Assembly: GCF_000186865.1 (NCBI RefSeq)
Contig: NW_008705568.1
Coordinates: 1,226,603 to 1,290,602, forward strand
DNA from: Aureococcus anophagefferens
Taxonomy: Eukaryota > Sar > Pelagophyceae > Pelagomonadales > Pelagomonadaceae
DNA length: 64,000 bases
Direction: 5' to 3'
The position numbers and the translations under genes were made by a program. The notes beneath the pieces were generated by a model. That model saw only the letters and a program-made list of their open reading frames with translations, searched no databases and was not told the origin of the DNA. This document shows positions 20,941 through 30,775 of this stretch, piece by piece (the stretch's first letter is position 1; each line of letters opens with the position of its first letter).

Positions 20941-23900
20941 ATGGACGACGGCGTGGACCTGCTGGACGCGCACCTGCGGTCGCTGCGCTACACCGTGAGC
21001 GCCGCGGCGCGCGCGCTGCGCGGCGCGGACCCCGGGCGGCTCGAGGCCCAGTGCTCGTCCATCGACGCGGGCGTCGGTGGCCTCGGCCGGCTGCGCGACG
21101 ACTTCGTGCGGCTCATCGACGGCGCGCTCGGCGCCGAGCGGCCCGGCGCGCCGGCCGACGACGCGCGCAGCGCCCGCGGCCACGACCTCGTGTCGAGCCT
21201 GCTGGGCGCCGCGCTCGAGGAGGAGGCCGACGAGGACGGCGACGCCGTCGAGGAGATCCCGCTCCGGAAGAAGAGCGGCGGCGGCGACGACGTCGAGGAG
21301 CTCCGGCCCGCGGCGCCGGCCACCTACGACCGCTTCCGCGAGAACGGCGCGTCGGACGGCGCCGGCCCGGCGTGGGCGCGCGCGCACCGCGTGCAGCCGC
21401 TCGCGCCGACGGCGAAAGAACGTTCTCGCGCTCCACCACGGGCCGACGACAAGCGCGCCAAGGGCACGGTCGCGCCGGGCGCGCGGCCGCGGCGGCCGAA
21501 GAACGGCGCGTCCGCCGGGCCGCAATTGGTCAAGTCGATCTTCCCCGAGGACTCGCACGCGGGGCCGCTGCAGCGCCAGCGCAACAAGTCGACCATGTCG
21601 CGCGAGCAGCGGCGCATCAGCGAGCTCCACGCGGAGCTCCAGGACATGGGCCTCCAGATCGTCGGCGCGGACCCGGGAGCCGCGTTCGCCGCGCCGGAGG
21701 CGTCGCCCGCGGCGACGCCGCCCGCGAACCGCCGCGCGCTGCGCGCCGCGACGGTCCAGGCGGCGGACAACCGGGCGCTCGTCGACTCGGAGCGCATCTC
21801 GGGCTTCATGGCCGACGAGGGCGGCTACAAGGATCTGCAGGAGCCGGCGCTCGGCCTCCGCGCGGGCCGCGTCTTCCAGCAGAACCCCATCGCGTCGCCG
21901 GCCGCGGGGTCGCGGTCGTCGGTGGCCACGGGCGGCGCCATCCCGTCCAAGGGCGCCATCATGCGCTGGGGCCACACGCGGAGCTCGCGCGCGGCCGCGC
22001 CGAGTGCGACCGCCGGTTCGGGCGGTCCCGACCAAACTTCGGAATGCTCGAGCTCGGTCAAATTCGATTCGGCTGATGTTTGGACGAATCGATCGCTCTC
22101 GTCGAGTGCTCGAAGCAAGGCCGAAGAGGGTGCGTCGAAACCTACGCTCACATTGAAGTCGGGTCGAAGATTCGAATTCGGCGCAGGCACGCGGAGCGCA
22201 AGGAAGTGAAGTGCGCGGGCGAGCGCGCGCTCGAGAAGCACGTCATCACGTTCAAGATGCGCATCCGCGCCGTCTACGAGGACGCGGGCCTGCCGACGGG
22301 CGCCAAGGCGCGGGTCGTCGGGCTGCTGGACAAGCTCGGGCGCTCCGCGCCGGAGTATCTGGTCGAGGAGACGCTGGCCGAGGAGCGCGTCGACTCCGGG
22401 TCGTCCGCGGCCATGTTCGGCAAGGAGCAGATCATCAATCTGGCGTGGAAGGTCGAGCAGGCGCGGACCCACGCCATCCTGGCGGCCTGCCGCACGCAGG
22501 CCGCGGACCTGCTCAGCGTCGGCGACACGGAGGAGTACCTCCGCATCGAGGGCGACCCGTTCAACGGCTGGTGCGGCATGCGCCTGCTGTCGCCGACGGA
22601 GGAGGCCGTGCAGTATTTCGACCTGATGATCACGGCGGCGCTGATCTACGTGTTCGCGTCCCTGCCGCTGTGCCTGGCCTTCGAGGAGATCAACGAGCGG
22701 CTCTACTACGTCAACTTCTTCTGCGACCTGTTCTTCTGCCTGGACGTCGTCAAGAACCTGCACATGGGCTACCAGGACGCGACGGGCACCCTCGTCATGG
22801 ACCGGTCGCGGGCGTTGCTGCACTACTGCAAGACCTGGCTCCTCATCGACACGGTGTCGTCCGTGCCCGTCGCGCAGCTCCTGGAGCTCGCGGACGAGTC
22901 GAGCGACAACAAGATCCTGAGCTCGAAGAAGGCGTTGAAGGTGCTGAAGCTCGCGCGCATGACGAAGCTCGTGAAGCTGCTGCGGGCGTCGCAGTTGGTG
23001 AAAAAGGTGCGGAACGTCGCGCGCGAGTTGCTCGAGTACTACCAGGTCCACGTGTCGGACACGACGATGAAGCTCCTGCGGCTCTTCGTGGCCATGCTGC
23101 TGCTGACGCACTGGGGGTCCTGCATGCTGATCCTGCTCGTGCGGACCTACAACTACCCGCGGCTGTCCTGGGCCGTGCTCTGGGAGCTGCTCGAGGCGGG
23201 CTCGGGCCGCCCCGTGGTCTCCGTGTCCCACGCCTACTCCTGGGGCTGCTACAAGACGCTGCTCCTGGTCGTGGGCCAGGGCTACCTCGACTTCCCCTCC
23301 GGCCAGGCGTGCCACACGACGACGGGCTGGTGCCTCATCGAGTCGTGGACGACGCTCGTGGGCATGTTCCTGGGCTGCATCTTCAACGCCTACGCCGTGG
23401 CGTCGTTCACGGCGATGATCGTCGCGTCGAACGTGTCCACGCAGGAGTTCGAGGAGCAGCTCCTGCGGACGAACGAGTACATGCGGTCGCTGCACCTGCC
23501 GTCGGAGCTCCGCGACCGCATCCGCGAGTACTACCACCACCGCTGGCACGAGGGCAAGATCTTCGACGAGACGCTCATCCTCGAGCGCCTCAACCCGGAG
23601 CTCTGCATGGAGATCCTGGCCTACAAGATCCGCGAGCTCGTGCCCAAGGTCCCGATCCTGCGGACGGCCTCGAAGCGGTTCTCGGAGCTTTTGGCGAAGT
23701 CCATGGACCCGCAGGTCTACGTCGAGGGCGAGTGCGTCGTCTCCGAGGGCGAGCGCGGCGACACGCTCTACTTCATCGACAAGGGCCTGTGCGAGATCCT
23801 CGTCGCGGCCGTCGCGAACGAGGTCGTGCGCGTGCTCGGCGACGGCTGCTTCTTCGGCGAGGGCGCGGTGATCCTCAAGCTCAAGCGCACGGCGACGATC

Positions 23901-24257
23901 CGGTCGAAGCACATCATGTCCCTCTACTGCGTCAAGGCCGAGGACTTCGAGAACACCATCGCGGAGTACCCCGACGTGTCGTCGTACGTCGAGCGCATCG
24001 CCAAGCGGCGCGTCGAGCGCATCCAGCAGCTCCACATCAACGCGCGGCTCTCCAACGGCACGGAGCTCATGGACGCCGAGGACGACGAGGACGTGCGCAC
24101 GCCCCTGTTCCGCGCGGCGAACACGCGGGCCCACAACCTCGGCCGCACGACGAAGATGCACGAGACGCCCGCGGTCCCGCTGGGGCACATGGGCAAGACC
24201 GCGGCCTTCAACCGCTTCAAGACCGCCATGCTGGGGGTCGCGCCGGGGGCCAAGTAA
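20941..24257 (+). CDS. Cyclic-nucleotide-gated / voltage-sensor-type cation channel
   Basis: Exons 20941-21986 and 22187-24257 join in phase 2 to 1038 residues, starting at a strong context (gccaccATGgac). The first 450 residues are soluble and partly disordered. Then come S1 (YFDLMITAALIYVFASLPLC), S2-S3, a Lys/Arg-rich S4 (KKALKVLKLARMTKLVKLLRAS), S5 (LFVAMLLLTHWGSCMLILLV), a pore loop with filter VVGQG, S6, a C-linker and a cyclic-nucleotide-binding domain at about 855-935 (ER.G....FIDKG, then FFGEGAVILKLKRTATI, which keeps the conserved Arg). The general architecture is HCN/EAG/CNG-like. GQG in place of GYG/GFG is atypical. The intron is an introner with a GC donor. Confidence 0.88.
21995..22186 (-). 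mobile_element. Introner element in the channel gene
   Basis: A 192-bp diverged copy shows the family core in reverse (ttcggctgatgtttggacg) and ends ...ggcgcag. Flanks gcgcgcgg (21987-21994) and gcacgcgg (22187-22194) match 7/8. It is antisense to the host gene. Donor GC and phase 2 restore the frame into HAERKEV. Confidence 0.8.
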
Positions 24258-24324
24258 CTTTTACGCTAGCTAGCTCTCGCCAACTTGAACTTTCTTGGGC
24301 AGCCCGTTGCTCAACGTTGAGAAC

Positions 24325-25242
24325 ATGGAGGTCCACATCGGGCAGCGCGTGAAGCGCCGCGCGAGCGTCGCGCAGACGCGGACCACCGGGAAGGAGCACG
24401 TCCTGGGCACGGTGGTCCGCGCCGCGGAGAAAAGCGGCTGGGTCGTGCGGTGGGACGGCGCGGACGAAGAGGTCCTCTCGAGCCGACGCGTCCGCACGTA
24501 CCTCGTCGACGACGCGGCCGAACCACCGCAGCGCACGACCAAGAGCGCGACCAAGAGCGCAGCACCGCAGCGCACGACCAAGAGCGCGACCAAGAGCGCG
24601 GCGAGCAGCCGTCCGAAGCGTCGGCGGCAGCCGAGCGCGCCTCGGCCGCCGCCGCCGAGCGCGCCGCCGCCTCCGCCGCCGGCCGCGGCCTGCGAGCTCG
24701 GCTGCATGAGCTGGGCCGCGCGGCCGACCCAGCCGCCGCCTCCCGCACCGGTGAAGGCCGCGGCGGCCGAAGAACACCTCAAAGACGTCGCGGCGCTCAA
24801 CGACGAGCGGGAGCCGGTCGAAACGCCGCCGGCGGCCGACGAGGAGCCGAAGCCGGTCGACGCGCCGGTCGAGGAGCCGAAGCCGGTCGGCGCGACGCGG
24901 CAGCCGGTCGACGCGCCGGACGAGGAGCCGGTCGCCGCGACGCTGCGAGAAATGGACGCGTCGGACGAGCAGCCCGAGGAGGAGGAGGACGACGACGACG
25001 CGCCCCCGGCGAAGCGACGGCTCTCCGAGGGCATGCTCGCGTGCGCGGCGGTCGCGAAGGAGCTCGCGCCCCGGGAGCAGAAGGAAAAGCGCCGATTGTC
25101 GTGGTTCCGCAAGCGCAAGGAGGACCCGGGCATGAAGGTCGAGTGGCACGGCGGCGGCGGCTTCGGCGCGCGCGAGGAGGCGTGGCGCCGGCGGGACGAC
25201 GGGTCCTGGCGCGCGCTCCGCGACGGGACGAACGACGATTAA
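24325..25242 (+). CDS. Tudor/Agenet-like N-terminal domain protein with repetitive acidic region
   Basis: The 305-residue frame starts at aacATGgag. Residues 1-60 (IGQRVKRRASVAQ...GTVVRAAEKSGWVVRWDGADEEVLSSRRVRTYL) look like a small beta-barrel Tudor/Agenet/Chromo-barrel module that reads chromatin or RNA. Next come a tandem repeat PQRTTKSATKSAA (twice), a poly-Pro stretch, and EEPKPV-type repeats. The C-terminus holds basic (REQKEKRRLSWFRKRK) and acidic (EEEEDDDDA) clusters. A similar N-terminal module is present in the FCP1-like phosphatase at 60.9 kb. Function is inferred only at the fold level. Confidence 0.6.
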   Translation: MEVHIGQRVKRRASVAQTRTTGKEHVLGTVVRAAEKSGWVVRWDGADEEVLSSRRVRTYLVDDAAEPPQRTTKSATKSAAPQRTTKSATKSAASSRPKRRRQPSAPRPPPPSAPPPPPPAAACELGCMSWAARPTQPPPPAPVKAAAAEEHLKDVAALNDEREPVETPPAADEEPKPVDAPVEEPKPVGATRQPVDAPDEEPVAATLREMDASDEQPEEEEDDDDAPPAKRRLSEGMLACAAVAKELAPREQKEKRRLSWFRKRKEDPGMKVEWHGGGGFGAREEAWRRRDDGSWRALRDGTNDD

Positions 25243-25251
25243 CCACGGCCC

Positions 25252-26224
25252 CTACTCCGTCGTGCCGTAGTAGGAGACGACGCCCGCGCCGGCGACGACG
25301 ACCGACGCGCCCGTCGCGTAGAGCGCGAGGCGCCGCGCGTCGCCGCCGAGCTCGTCGTAGAGCAGGATGCCCCAGGCGCCCGTGACGAGCATGGAGCACT
25401 GGGAGAGCGTCGAGGCGACGGAGTAGTCGAGGGCGACGACGGCGGCGACGTAGCAGCAGATCGAGCTGCCGTAGATCGCGCCCGCGCACATGGCCGGGCA
25501 GACCGCGGCCCGGCCGCTCGCCAGGGCCGCGGGCGCGCCCGCGCGGTGCGCGGCCAGGGCGGCCAGGGACGACCAGAGCAGCGCGGAGAGCGCGAAGGAC
25601 GGCACGTAGTGGATGCCCTGCGCGTCGTCGCGCGCGTACTCCTCCGGCGCCATGTTCGAGCCGCCCAAGCACGCCGACGACGGCGGACGCGACGAGGCCC
25701 AGGGGCAGGTTCGCCTCGTCGGGCACGAGGCGCTCGTCCTTGTCGTCGTCGTCGGGGAGCAGCGTCGCCTCGGCCTGGTCCGGCGGCGCCTTCTTGACGA
25801 GCGACGCGGAGACGACGAGCGCCAGTCCGCAGATGACGACCAGAATGCCGACGAGCGACAGGGCCACGGACCGCATGCCCTGGTCCAGGATGTAGGCCGA
25901 CCAGACGTAGGCCGTGACGAGATAACACGCGGCGGCGATGCCGCTCGGGATGGCGACGCCCGCGTTGGGGATCGCCACGCCCAGCGTGAGGCCCGACGCG
26001 ACGGTCAGGATCGCGCCGGACAGGAGCCCCCAGTTCGTCCAGTGGAGGTAGCCCTCGAAGGCGACGACGACGACGGCGACGACGGCGAACCCGAAGATGA
26101 AGGCAACGTTGAGCAGCAGCGGCGGCAGCCGCGCCTCGACGACGCGCCGCGACTTGATGATCGCCGGCCAGGACCCGTTGAGCGCCGCGCTGCCCACGGC
26201 CGCCAGGTAGCCCGCGGCGCTCAT
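25252..26224 (-). CDS. DMT-superfamily transporter (TMEM144/EamA-like), one-base frameshift
   Basis: Two overlapping frames make one ten-helix transporter. From 26224 the frame reads YLAAVGSAALNGSWPAIIKS (helix 1 with the G-x-N-G-S/W motif of TMEM144 and glucose/ribose porter relatives) through five helices and an acidic loop (LLPDDDDKDERLV). The frame then slips near 25665-25672, where one extra base is present. The second frame continues with five more helices (FALSALLWSSLAALAAH, YGSSICCYVAAVVAL, MLVTGAWGILLYDE) and ends SYYGTTE. The corrected length is 323 residues. It probably moves sugars or nucleotide-sugars; substrate is not predictable. Sequencing error is likeliest. Confidence 0.75.
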
Positions 26225-26432
26225 GCTTGCGCGCTCGACGACGGCCGACACGCTTAGGCGACGACGACGCTCACGCTCCTATAATCATGTCAGCCATCGT
26301 GGCGCTTGGATACGAGCACCGCACCCACCGAACTTGAAGTTCGCCGAAGATCGAGCGACGCGCGCGCACGCGAGCCGCGGCCGCGGCGACCGACGAACGA
26401 GCAACAGCGCGGGTGTGTTACGCCGCCGGCCC

Positions 26433-27188
26433 CTAGTCGTCCTCGTCGAACTCCGCGAGGATGCTGGCCGTCACGGGCGAGCTCGGCCGCGGCGCGGGCC
26501 CGAGTTGGGCCCCCGGCGTGTAGGGCCGCGGGAGGTCGTCGAGGGACCCGTTGCCGACCATGGAGCAGAGCAGGGCCGCGAGCGCGGCCTTCTCGTCGTC
26601 GATGAGCTCGTCGAGCGGCGCGTAGCCCGTCGTGCCGTAGGACTCGGGCGTCAGGTCCTTGCAGCGGCTCGTGTTCTTCTCGTCGTAGACCACGACCCGC
26701 ACGATGTTCGTCGGCCGGCCGTCGCGCAGGAGCTCGTAGGCGACGCAGCGGACGCCGTCGTCGAGCGCGTAGAGCTCGACCTCCGCGTACTCGGGCTCCG
26801 CGTCGCTCAGGTCCGAGGAGAAGCCGGCGCTCCCGAGGCTCGACGCGGCGGACATGCCCCCGCGCTTCCGTCGCTTCTTGCGCTTCTTCTTCTTGCTCGA
26901 CTTGGGCGGGCTCAGCATCGCGTCGAGGCCCTCGGGCACGTCCGCCGTCGTCCCGAGGCCGCGCACGACGAACTCGGGCCGGGACCCGAAGGACTCGATG
27001 GAGTCCACGGACTGGCTGTGGCTCAGCGCGTTCTTCGCCTTGAGCTTCGTATGTCGCTTGTAGTGGAGGGACGACGTGTCGCTCTCCCCGCGCAGCCGCG
27101 CGTCCTCGATGGCCTCGAAGATCTTGCGCATGCAGATCGTCGTCTCCGGGTCCATGTCGCTCGGCGGGCCGTAGGCGTGCTTCCCCAT
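26433..27188 (-). CDS. Unknown soluble protein with basic Lys/Arg cluster
   Basis: The 251-residue frame begins MGKHAYGPPSDMDPETT at 27188. It has a Ser-rich middle, a basic run (SSKKKKRKKRRKRGG) near residue 105 that could be a nuclear signal, and an ordered C-terminal half (YAEVELYALDDGVRCVAYELLRDGRPTNIVRVVVYD) that looks like a beta-rich domain. I recognise no family. Longer in-frame starts exist but lie in low-complexity sequence. Confidence 0.6.
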   Translation of the reverse strand: MGKHAYGPPSDMDPETTICMRKIFEAIEDARLRGESDTSSLHYKRHTKLKAKNALSHSQSVDSIESFGSRPEFVVRGLGTTADVPEGLDAMLSPPKSSKKKKRKKRRKRGGMSAASSLGSAGFSSDLSDAEPEYAEVELYALDDGVRCVAYELLRDGRPTNIVRVVVYDEKNTSRCKDLTPESYGTTGYAPLDELIDDEKAALAALLCSMVGNGSLDDLPRPYTPGAQLGPAPRPSSPVTASILAEFDEDD

Positions 27189-27393
27189 GGTCGCCCCCGG
27201 GAGGTCGCCCGGCGGACGCCCGGCGGCACCAGAGGCGCGGGCTGCTGGCGCCAACAGCGCGAGAGCACGGCGCGAAGCGCTAAATCAAGGGCTGGCTCAA
27301 CAACGACAAACATCTTGCGCCGGGGTCGGCAGTGCCTCGCGGGCAGCCCGTGTTTGAGCGCGCCGTCGCCGCCGCCGCGGCCGCCGCCGTCGC

Positions 27394-28056
27394 ATGGCCT
27401 CCTGCACGGCCCTGGGCTGCTCGCTCGCCGGCACCTGCGAGGCCTTTGGGCTCGAGGTGGGCCAGGCCGAGAGCGAGCTCGCCGCCGAGTGCATCCGCAA
27501 CGCGCACTGGGAGGGGACGCAGGCCTGGACCGAGGGCAAGTGGACGGTGCTGAACAAGCAGCAGTTCCACCACGACTGGTCCTTCACCTACAAGTCCCGC
27601 GACGGGTCGAACGCCGTCGTCGACCTCGAGGCGTGGGAGGAGAGTTTGCGCGGCCTCCTCACGGACGTGCCGCCGGACGACTTCTACTGGAACGTCAAGC
27701 TCCACGTGCCCGACGACGGCTTCGAGATCTTCGACGAGCTCATCGAGGTGCCCTACCGTGTGTCGCCCGTCGCGCGCGTGCCCGCGGGCGCGGTCCTCCG
27801 CCACGGCGGCCGCGCGTTCCGCGTCGGCGACGCGACGGAGGTCGTGCTGCCGTCGGAGTACATCACGGCGCGCGTCGACCGCCGGACCTACCGCTGGGTC
27901 GCGGCGGAGCGCGTCGCCGTCGAGGCGCGCACCGACGGCCGCTCCGTGAACACGGGCGGCGAGGCGCTCCCCGTGGGCATCCCCATCGCCTGCGGCATCG
28001 ACGTGTCCGAGGCCGGGCCCGCGCGGTCCAACGAGAACTACTTCGGCGGGCTCTAA
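27394..28056 (+). CDS. Unknown 220-residue protein
   Basis: A single uninterrupted frame from ATG 27394 gives 220 residues. The N-terminus is Cys-containing (MASCTALGCSLAGTCEAFG). The body is rich in aromatic residues (FHHDWSFTYKSRDG, DDFYWNVKLHVPDDGFEIFDE), consistent with a compact beta-sandwich. It is convergent with the next gene, only 28 bp away. No family or targeting signal is clear. Confidence 0.6.
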   Translation: MASCTALGCSLAGTCEAFGLEVGQAESELAAECIRNAHWEGTQAWTEGKWTVLNKQQFHHDWSFTYKSRDGSNAVVDLEAWEESLRGLLTDVPPDDFYWNVKLHVPDDGFEIFDELIEVPYRVSPVARVPAGAVLRHGGRAFRVGDATEVVLPSEYITARVDRRTYRWVAAERVAVEARTDGRSVNTGGEALPVGIPIACGIDVSEAGPARSNENYFGGL

Positions 28057-28084
28057 TGTTGTCCCTGTGTGCGGTTACGCGAGC

Positions 28085-28972
28085 CTAGGCCGACGCGGGC
28101 TGCTCGAGCGGCGCGCCGAGCATGGTCTCCACCGCGGGCGTGAGCTGCTTGCAGAGCGCGGCCTGCGCGTAGGCGTTGCCGTCCGCTTCCACGAGCTTCT
28201 CGAGCATCTCCGTGCGCATGGCCTCGAGCGTCGCCTCGTCCTTGATCATCTCGAGGACCTTGCTCTCGCGCGCCGTGAGCGACGCGAAGGCCTTGGCCGC
28301 GAAGGCCTCGTCGGCGAGCGCCGCCTTGAGCGCCGCGATCTTCCGCTCCGACGCCGCGAAGACCTCCTTGCCGAGCGCGACCTCGAAGCGCTTGTGCGCG
28401 TCCGCGAACGTTTCGTCGTCGACGCCGAGCGCCGCCGCGCAGCGCTCGCAGAAGCCCGCGTGCTGCGCCTCGGAGAGCTTCTCCGCCTCGACGTACGCGC
28501 CGCACTCCGTCGCCAGCAGGAAGACGCCCTTGGCGTACGGCGCCGCCTCGTCGAAGCCCGACGCTTTAGAACCGGAAAGCGCGCCCTTCATGCGGCCGAG
28601 CAGGCCCGGCTCGGGCGTCGTGGCGTTGCCGGCGAGCTGGTCCTTCTTCGCTTGGAGATTCTGGAGCTTGACGTCCATCCAGTGCACGGCGAGCAGGCTC
28701 TCGTTGCGGTCGGGTTTCAGCGACTCGGCCTCGAAGGCGTCGAGCGCCGCGCAGGCGCCGCCCTGGGCCTTGGCCGCGGCGACGGCGTCGGCGTAGCGCT
28801 TCGTCGCCTGCTCCTCCTCGCTCAGCTCCGGCGCCGCTTCCTCCTCGAAGAGGTCGGCGTCTTTGGTGTCCTCGGCGCCGCCGCGCACGGCGCCCTTCGG
28901 CGCGGCGCCGGGCCAGCGCAACGCGCTCGACGTCGCGAGCAGGGCGAGCAAAGCGAGGCGCATCCTTGCCAT
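28085..28972 (-). CDS. Secretory/plastid-leader alpha-helical protein, unknown
   Basis: The 295-residue product begins MARMRLALLALLATSSALRWPG, a clean signal peptide with cleavage near ATSSA-LRW. The mature part is almost entirely helical and rich in Ala, Glu and Lys, with Cys pairs (CERC). In organisms with complex plastids such a leader plus following basic residues can direct import, but the ASAFAP-type aromatic is missing, so secretion is equally possible. No family is recognised. Immediately upstream of the ATG is a short AT-rich tract (gattaattatatcc on the coding strand). Confidence 0.6.
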   Translation of the reverse strand: MARMRLALLALLATSSALRWPGAAPKGAVRGGAEDTKDADLFEEEAAPELSEEEQATKRYADAVAAAKAQGGACAALDAFEAESLKPDRNESLLAVHWMDVKLQNLQAKKDQLAGNATTPEPGLLGRMKGALSGSKASGFDEAAPYAKGVFLLATECGAYVEAEKLSEAQHAGFCERCAAALGVDDETFADAHKRFEVALGKEVFAASERKIAALKAALADEAFAAKAFASLTARESKVLEMIKDEATLEAMRTEMLEKLVEADGNAYAQAALCKQLTPAVETMLGAPLEQPASA

Positions 28973-29108
28973 CGGATATAATTAATCGCGATTCGATACG
29001 CGTCAACATTCAAGTTGAAGTATGCGATCGAGCTGTTGCCGGCGGCTCGCGCGCGGAGCGCACACGCCGGCCGCCGGCACAGAGAAACGAACCAAGAAAG
29101 CAAAGAAG

Positions 29109-29780
29109 TTAGTCGCAGGGCTCGTGGAGCTGCGCGTCCTCGCTGAGGCCCGCCGCGCGCCAGTCCGGGTGCTTGACGGGGTACTCGACGTTGTGGCACT
29201 TGACCATGGCCTCGTACTCCGGCGTCGCCGGGTCGAAGAGGTTCTGGTCGAAGCAGGCGCCGCCGGTGCGCGCGACCTCGGCGACGCGCGGGCTACCGAC
29301 GCGCTCGCAGACGTCGCCCATGCGGAGCGGCACGTACTGCGCGAGCGCGTACTCGCGGAGCCGCGCGTACCTGGGCGCGTCGCAGTAGGCGGCGACGAAG
29401 AGGGCGTCGACGAGCGTGATGGCGAAGGGCGACGGCCGTCGTCGCGCGCCGCCCGTCATAAACGCGAGCTCGTCGGTGCAGGCGGCGTTGAGGCTCACGG
29501 CCAGCTGCGTGCGGTCCAAATTCTGCGGCGTGGCCGTCGGGAAGCGCGCGAGGCACTCGGTGATGGCGCGCCAGTCCGCGAGCCACTGGGCGCGCGTCTG
29601 CGCCGTCGCGTAGCGCTGGCCCGTGGGCATGACGTACGAGTTGGGGTAGAGCCGCTCCGGCGACGCGAAGGCGCCGGCGGCGAGCCGCCGGGCGGCGCGC
29701 GGTTGTGTTGTGGGCGGCGGCGCGACGAGCGCGCAGGCGAGCGGCGCGAGCAGCGCGGTGGCGAGCTTTTGGCGGCCCAT
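29109..29780 (-). CDS. Signal-peptide protein, probably plastid-targeted, unknown
   Basis: The 223-residue frame starts MGRQKLATALLAPLACALVAPPP, a signal peptide with cleavage before VAPPP. A Thr/Arg/Ala-rich transit-like stretch follows (TTQPRAARRLAAGAF), the layout of bipartite plastid leaders in stramenopiles. The mature domain has several Cys residues (ITECLAR, AACTDE, AAYCDAP, DVCERV, GGACF, VKCHN, HEPCD). No family is recognised. Confidence 0.6.
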   Translation of the reverse strand: MGRQKLATALLAPLACALVAPPPTTQPRAARRLAAGAFASPERLYPNSYVMPTGQRYATAQTRAQWLADWRAITECLARFPTATPQNLDRTQLAVSLNAACTDELAFMTGGARRRPSPFAITLVDALFVAAYCDAPRYARLREYALAQYVPLRMGDVCERVGSPRVAEVARTGGACFDQNLFDPATPEYEAMVKCHNVEYPVKHPDWRAAGLSEDAQLHEPCD

Positions 29781-29907
29781 CAGCTCTGCAAGCCTGCACC
29801 TTCAACGTTTCCGTCAACGACGCTGCCCGCCCTTTGCGGCCTCTTGTGATTGGGCCCTCTCGACGAGCTCCCGAGTGAGGGCGACGCTCGGAAGCCGCGC
29901 GCCAAGC

Positions 29908-30707
29908 ATGGGCCTCGAGGACAAGCTCCTGGACGGGGAGGAGACGAAGGCCGGCCCCGCGGCCGACGAGGAGTGCCTCGACTGAGACGCGGGGTCCGTC
30001 GAGCTCGGGCAGCCTTTGGCCGCCAAGCTCGATGGCGAGGCGAAGCAGTCGCTCGCCGTGAGCGTCTGCAGCCTCATCATGGCCATCCCGGTCCGCGCGC
30101 CCGCGTCCGACCGGCCCACCCTGCGACAAAGCAACGTTTTTTTTCCCCTAGGCCATCGTGGGCAGCTGATGCTGGCCCATCCTGGTCGGCGCGATCTTCG
30201 GGGTCGCCGCCGGCCAGGTCCCCGGAGGCCTCGTGGCCATGTTCCACGGCATCCAGGTCGCCATCATGCTCGCGCTGATGACGAACATCATCCAGTTCGC
30301 CTACTGGAAGCAGCGGGGCAAGTCCCAGAAGCCCATTTATCTTCTGTGCCTCGCGACGCTGCTGGTCATGGTCCAGCCGACGTCGATGCTCGTCATCGGG
30401 TCCTACCACGACGCGGCGCTGGCCACGGGCGGTTTGTGCATCTCCCAGATTTCGCCCGTGACCTACCCCGTGACGAACACGAGCGTCTGGCGCGACTGCG
30501 TGTCGGAGCCGCCCTTTGGCAATTTCTTCTTCGACGGCGACGACGACCCGAACGCGCTCACGCCCAACACGTCCGATCGGCTGGTGCATCCAGATCTTCG
30601 GCACCTACGGCGGCTTCCTGCTCATGTTCGTCGCCGTCTTCGAGGTCACGCAGCTCGGCAAGAAGCTCAAGAAGCGCTGGGTCGCCATCCGCGAAGCCGC
30701 GGCCTAG
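29908..30707 (+). CDS. Candidate membrane selenoprotein, four-TM, with two in-frame UGA codons
   Basis: Exon 1 (29908-30090) and exon 2 (30152 onwards) are joined by a 61-nt GT-AG intron with a strong pyrimidine tract (gttttttttcccctag). The frame contains TGA at 29983-29985 and TGA at 30167-30169 (context GS-TGA-CWPIL), and no TAA or TAG until 30705. Around the second UGA lies a continuous transmembrane helix, followed by three more (AMFHGIQVAIMLALMTNII; IYLLCLATLLVMVQPTS; FGTYGGFLLMFVAVFEV). One extra base near 30578-30583 shifts the frame before the last helix. A SECIS-like hairpin lies 69 nt after the stop. Read through, the product is about 245 residues. The alternative is a decayed gene. 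Confidence 0.55.
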
Positions 30708-30775
30708 GGCCGATCCCGGCCATCTCCGCGGCGCCGCCCCCGGTTGTTCGTCGCCGCGCGCGCCTCGTCGGCGGC

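Noticed and set aside
2105..24188. Very long open frames opposite to genes (for example 2105-4075 plus, 12311-14401 plus, 21825-24188 minus)
   Set aside because: They are shadows caused by high GC at third codon positions: composition is Arg/Ala/Gly/Val-rich with no domains, and each covers a gene with recognisable motifs on the other strand.
24797..25251. Extension of the EamA-like transporter through the opposite strand of the Tudor-like gene
   Set aside because: The long minus frame passes a frameshift near 25668, and beyond that its composition is non-membrane and Arg-rich; the shifted frame, ending at 25252, continues the transmembrane pattern.
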